NCBI GenBank assembly: GCA_019914995.1
Contig: CM034133.1
Location: forward strand, 3,658,001 to 3,722,000
Length of the DNA stretch: 64,000 nucleotides
Reading direction: 5' to 3'
From: Acanthochlamys bracteata
Taxonomy: Eukaryota > Streptophyta > Magnoliopsida > Pandanales > Velloziaceae
Below, piece after piece: positions 60,657 to 64,000 of the stretch. Numbering within the stretch: position 1 is the first letter of the stretch; each line of letters begins with the position of its first letter. The position numbers and the translations under genes were made by a program. The notes below the pieces were generated by a model that was not told the DNA's origin, searched no databases, and was given only the letters and a program-made list of their open reading frames with translations.

Positions 60657-62480
60657 ATAAGGTGTGATTGGAATTAAAACTGTTAACATATATTAAGGAA
60701 CTAATGCAGGCGTTGATGCAATTTTGTAAAATTCAAAATTTTTTGTTCATTTTCTCACGTGCTTAACAACAGTAGATCGTTTGACTTATATATTTAACAT
60801 TTTTGGAATATAGGTTTTGTAAATTAAGAATTGGCACAGGCTTCCTATTAAATAATCTACAATTTATAAATCCATCTCCTTCTATTTTTAAATACTTAAT
60901 TAGTACACTAACAACACTAGTATCCATCCATATTCAAGTTGTGATATTTTCATAAAACTTACTTTCTACAAAATAATTTCTGTTAAATTTTTTAAAACTA
61001 AATTTTCAAAAATTATTTTTTGAGAAAAATCACTTATGTAAAAAAAAACAAGTTTAGGTTAGGTTTTTGTGTGCTTTAATTGATTAAAAAAAGTTTTGTG
61101 AAACTGAATTTAATAAAATTGAATTTTGTAAAAATAAATTAACTATAAACTCGATAAATTTAACAAACTTTAAAACATAAAAATAAACTTATTAATATAT
61201 GATAATAGAAAGTAATTTAGTGCAACTAAAATAAACCTTTTTTAAGTTCACAAGAACTGAGCCTGTACGAACTTTCAACATTGCACAAATTGGACTGAAG
61301 TGTTCTTTTTAATTTGTCTCTGACTGTTGACTCATTCAAGTCTCAATAATAGAAGAGCTAAATCCAACCATCTTTAGTTTCTATTATTATTTGCAAAATT
61401 CTAACAACTGCAAACACTTTCGCTGTATTCAATTTCATTCACATGACATATATTTCACTACTAACTACGAATTAAACCTAGCTTTGAATTTTCTTTTTTT
61501 TTTTCTTTCTGCTAACAGATTATATTCTGTTTCACGAGATATTTGATGGTGTTTATTGTAGTGATTTTCATTCTTCAAACTTTTATATTTAAAAAAAAAT
61601 TATAAATTTTATATATTTTTTAGTTAAAAAAATAAATATAATATATTTTTATATGTACTATTTATAAAAAATTAAAATGTTTAGTAAAAAACTTTTAAAT
61701 AATAATTTTGTATTTTAAGCACTCTAAAATTCATTGATCAATGCAGTATAATTGTTTTCTTCTCTGCTAGCTCTACGGATTATTTTCTTCAGTAGTTGAT
61801 TGTTCACCGTATGCAGAACCAAAAGCTCTACAAAAGCAAACAGCACTATAAGCTCATGATCATGGCATAGTGGTCCACTCCAAATCCAATCCTTTTTAAC
61901 TAAATTAAGCATAGGTCTTCTATAATTAGCAAAACCAAATCTTAGATTAACCGAAACAGGAAAACGTTTATGATTACAGGCATAATTGGAAAAGCTTTTG
62001 TTCAACTTTTCCATAAGTACTTGTATGCAGTGCTCTAAAAGAAATCCTCTATATAATTATAAACAATTAATAATCACAAAATATATATAATTTTATAAAT
62101 TGATTTTTAAATAAAATATATATTTTAAATAATTCCAAACTTTCTTTATATCCACCACGGCAGCATGGTGCACGCAAGGTGTTTATTTTCGAAATAAATT
62201 TATTTTTTAAAATAAATTAAAAAAATATTAAAAATTAAGAATATTTGATTTTAAAATAAAATTTTATATAAAATTTATATTAATAATAATTTTAACAATA
62301 AATTTTGAAAAATTTATTTAAAATTTTTATATTAAATCAATTTAAAAAAAGTGAAATTTAAAAGATAAATAAAAGCGCATAAATAATTCTTGCATGACGA
62401 CATATTAGTCTGAATTTTGTAATAAGTTTGTTTTCAAGGGTAGTTTGGTAAATAAGACGTGATTGAGTGTCTATGAATTT
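60657..62480. other. Intergenic upstream of the BOP-type gene
   Basis: AT-rich. It includes the dispersed repeat at 61065-61160 and two foldback-like A/T-rich patches (61560-61725 and 62180-62360). No gene. The last several hundred bases probably hold promoter sequence of the gene at 63000. Confidence 0.35.
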
Positions 62481-62782
62481 TTAGCACCTCTATTATTTAA
62501 ATCCTACAGCCGCCCAAATTGCTCCCTCACCTTCCATCACTTTCTTTCTTTTTTGGTTCTCCCCTCAATTAACTGTCTCTCTTTTTTTTCTTTTTTAAAT
62601 TTCTCCTTCAAAGAAAAGTAAAAGAAAAGTTTAGATAACCAGAGCAGGTTTAGAGAGAGTAGAAAAAGGGCAAAAAATCTCAGCCCACCACCACACGCGG
62701 GCATCAGGAGAAGAACGATCCACCCATTGATTCATTCATTCATCCAATAATCAACGATCAGTGAAGCAAAAGAGAATTGAAG

Positions 62783-62911
62783 ATGATGGTGATGAACATC
62801 ATCAGCACAACGGCAACACTCGTCTTCCTCTTCAACTTTATTATTATTTTTATTGCTCCACTGTTCCTCGATAGACCTGATCTGAACCAATCCCTTCCTC
62901 AACTAGCTTGA
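62783..62911 (+). promoter_or_regulatory. Upstream open reading frame in the BOP-type leader
   Basis: A 42-codon frame opens with MMVMNIIS and ends with TGA 88 bases before the main ATG at 63000. It carries a hydrophobic run (FLFNFIIIFIAPLFL). If the leader is transcribed as the pyrimidine-rich DNA from 62520 on suggests, ribosomes would meet this frame first and main-frame translation would be reduced. Confidence 0.5.
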
Positions 62912-62999
62912 AAAAAAAAAGTTACATACAGAAAGGAGAGGAACAGTACTGATAGATCGACTTCTCTGCAGTATCTGATCATTCGTTTCTGATATCAAG

Positions 63000-63509
63000 A
63001 TGAGCCAAGATCATGATGAGCTTCGATCGTTGTCTTTGGACTACTTGAATCTTCTGATCAACGGCCAAGCTTTCAGCGACGTTACCTTCAGTGTAGAAGG
63101 AAGACTAGTTCATGGCCACCGCTGCATCCTCGCCGCTCGAAGTTTGTTCTTCCGGAAATTTTTCTGCGGCGCCGAACAGTCGAATAGTGGACCGCTCGAC
63201 GAACACCACCACCGTGGTGGGTCCCGCTCGCCTTCATCGTCTTCGTCTCCTAGTGGATCAGCTGCCGGACCTCCACCTAGCGGGAGCGTGATTCCGGTGA
63301 ACTCGGTGGGCTACGAAGTTTTCTTGCTGCTTCTACAGTTTCTGTACAGCGGGCAGGTTTCTCTTGTTCCTCAGAAGCATGAGCCTCGCCCAAACTGCCC
63401 TGACCGTGGCTGTTGGCACACTCATTGCAATGCAGCCGTCGATCTAGCTCTTGACACTCTCGCCGCTGCTCGATCTTTTGGAGTTGAGCAGCTTGCATTG
63501 CTCACCCAG
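63000..63509 (+). CDS. BOP2: BLADE-ON-PETIOLE (NPR5/6) BTB-ankyrin protein, first exon only
   Basis: BOP proteins are NPR1-like co-regulators that act with TGA factors at organ boundaries, in leaf base and nodule identity, and in abscission zones. The first exon encodes 170 residues and ends at CACCCAG|GTCAGA (donor at 63510), the position where BOP genes have their intron. Seen: SLSLDYLNLLINGQAFSDVT, FSVEGRLVHGHRCILAARSL and FFRKFFCG of the BTB fold, a His/Ser/Gly/Pro-rich insert (about 68-95), then NSVGYEVFLLLLQFLYSGQV. The NPR-type C2HC zinc motif follows (Cys133, Cys138, His140, Cys143 in NCPDRGCWHTHC), then DTLAAARSFGVEQLALLTQ. The second exon with the ankyrin repeats lies beyond the window, so completeness cannot be judged. 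The insert is longer than in Arabidopsis. BOP1 and BOP2 cannot be told apart here. Confidence 0.93.
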
Positions 63510-64000
63510 GTCAGAAAAAAATACATATAGTAAGCCAAATTTTGCATCATCAATAATCTCTGCAACTGAGAATTGAGATTCTGCAAAGCCATGGAAGTGT
63601 TTTCTAGGGTTTTAGGCAGTGACAATTTGTACCAATTGCTTTCTTGTTTTTGTATTTTCATCTTTAATTAATTAACTTGTTCCTGATTCCTTCTCCTAGT
63701 TTGTTTCTGTATATCACTGTTACCCCCAACAGTTTTCTTCTCGATTGATTTTCTTGCTACTGTACAAGGAACAGTAGATCACAACTTAGTTCACCGACTT
63801 GATTTCTTCGTTCATTTTGAAAACTGGAATCACCTGTTGTTTCTCCAATTGCATTCTTTATAGCCCACCTAGGGTTTCGTTATTGTTTATTGATCTATGT
63901 CAATTCCATGCAGAATCCTTCTTAATTTCTCGAACTGGGTGCCAAATTTTTTTCTTATATGACTAATCTCCCTGCTCTTTATCAATCCCTACCAATGCTA
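63510..64000 (+). other. First intron of the BOP-type gene (partial)
   Basis: T-rich DNA following the donor at 63510 with no further coding segment before the window edge. The acceptor lies outside. Confidence 0.8.

Noticed and set aside
61289..61304. A string resembling the miR319/miR159 core (ttggactgaagtgttc)
   Set aside because: Only the first part matches, and no complementary arm that could make a precursor hairpin was seen nearby.

Overview
The window is nuclear DNA from a flowering plant, most likely a eudicot. Genes carry GT-AG introns, intergenic DNA is very AT-rich and full of small transposons, and five of the six clear genes belong to families with well-known Arabidopsis members (SCL3, LWD1/2, HY2, CML and BOP/NPR5). 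There are no bacterial features, operons or CRISPR. The species cannot be named from this sequence alone.

Layout: 1-4.0 kb is mostly non-coding, with a possible terminal exon at 1.7 kb and a small plastid-type membrane protein gene broken by a frameshift at 3.7-4.0 kb. 4.75-10.3 kb is a transposon field, including a hAT MITE with a perfect 8-bp target duplication. 11.9-13.3 kb holds an intact one-exon GRAS gene (SCL3 type). 15.6-20.5 kb (minus) is a seven-exon gene for a predicted plastid TPR-like protein with a C-terminal membrane anchor. 20.7-23.2 kb is MITE-rich. 23.6-24.2 kb (minus) is a CML25-type calmodulin-like gene. 30.0-31.6 kb (minus) is a two-exon LWD-type WD40 clock gene. 33.4-35.0 kb is a BTF3/NAC-beta pseudogene that kept its intron layout. 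36.5-39.1 kb (minus) is an eight-exon phytochromobilin synthase (HY2) gene. 39.75-42.48 kb is a gene-capturing DNA transposon with exon pieces of two host genes. 47.6-48.3 kb (minus) is a CML36-type EF-hand gene. 49-51.7 kb is more MITEs. 57.0-57.4 kb is a decayed copia relic. 58.15-60.65 kb is a 2.5-kb hAT element. 63.0 kb to the edge is the first exon of a BOP/NPR5 BTB-ankyrin gene with an upstream ORF in its leader.

The genes are independent units and form no pathway cluster, though several act in light, clock and hormone signalling: HY2 makes the phytochrome chromophore, LWD is a clock activator, SCL3 acts in gibberellin signalling, and BOP acts in organ boundaries. The two CML proteins would be calcium sensors. 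The strongest unusual item is the 2.7-kb Pack-type element, which places a LysM-protein exon and a Golgi-SNARE (GOS1) exon on one strand in a chimeric order. Next are the apparent lack of a plastid transit peptide in the HY2 model, the frameshifted small plastid gene, and two closely spaced hairpins near 33 kb. I found no wholly new system. All exon joins were derived by eye from splice signals, reading phase and remembered family sequences, not by alignment software.
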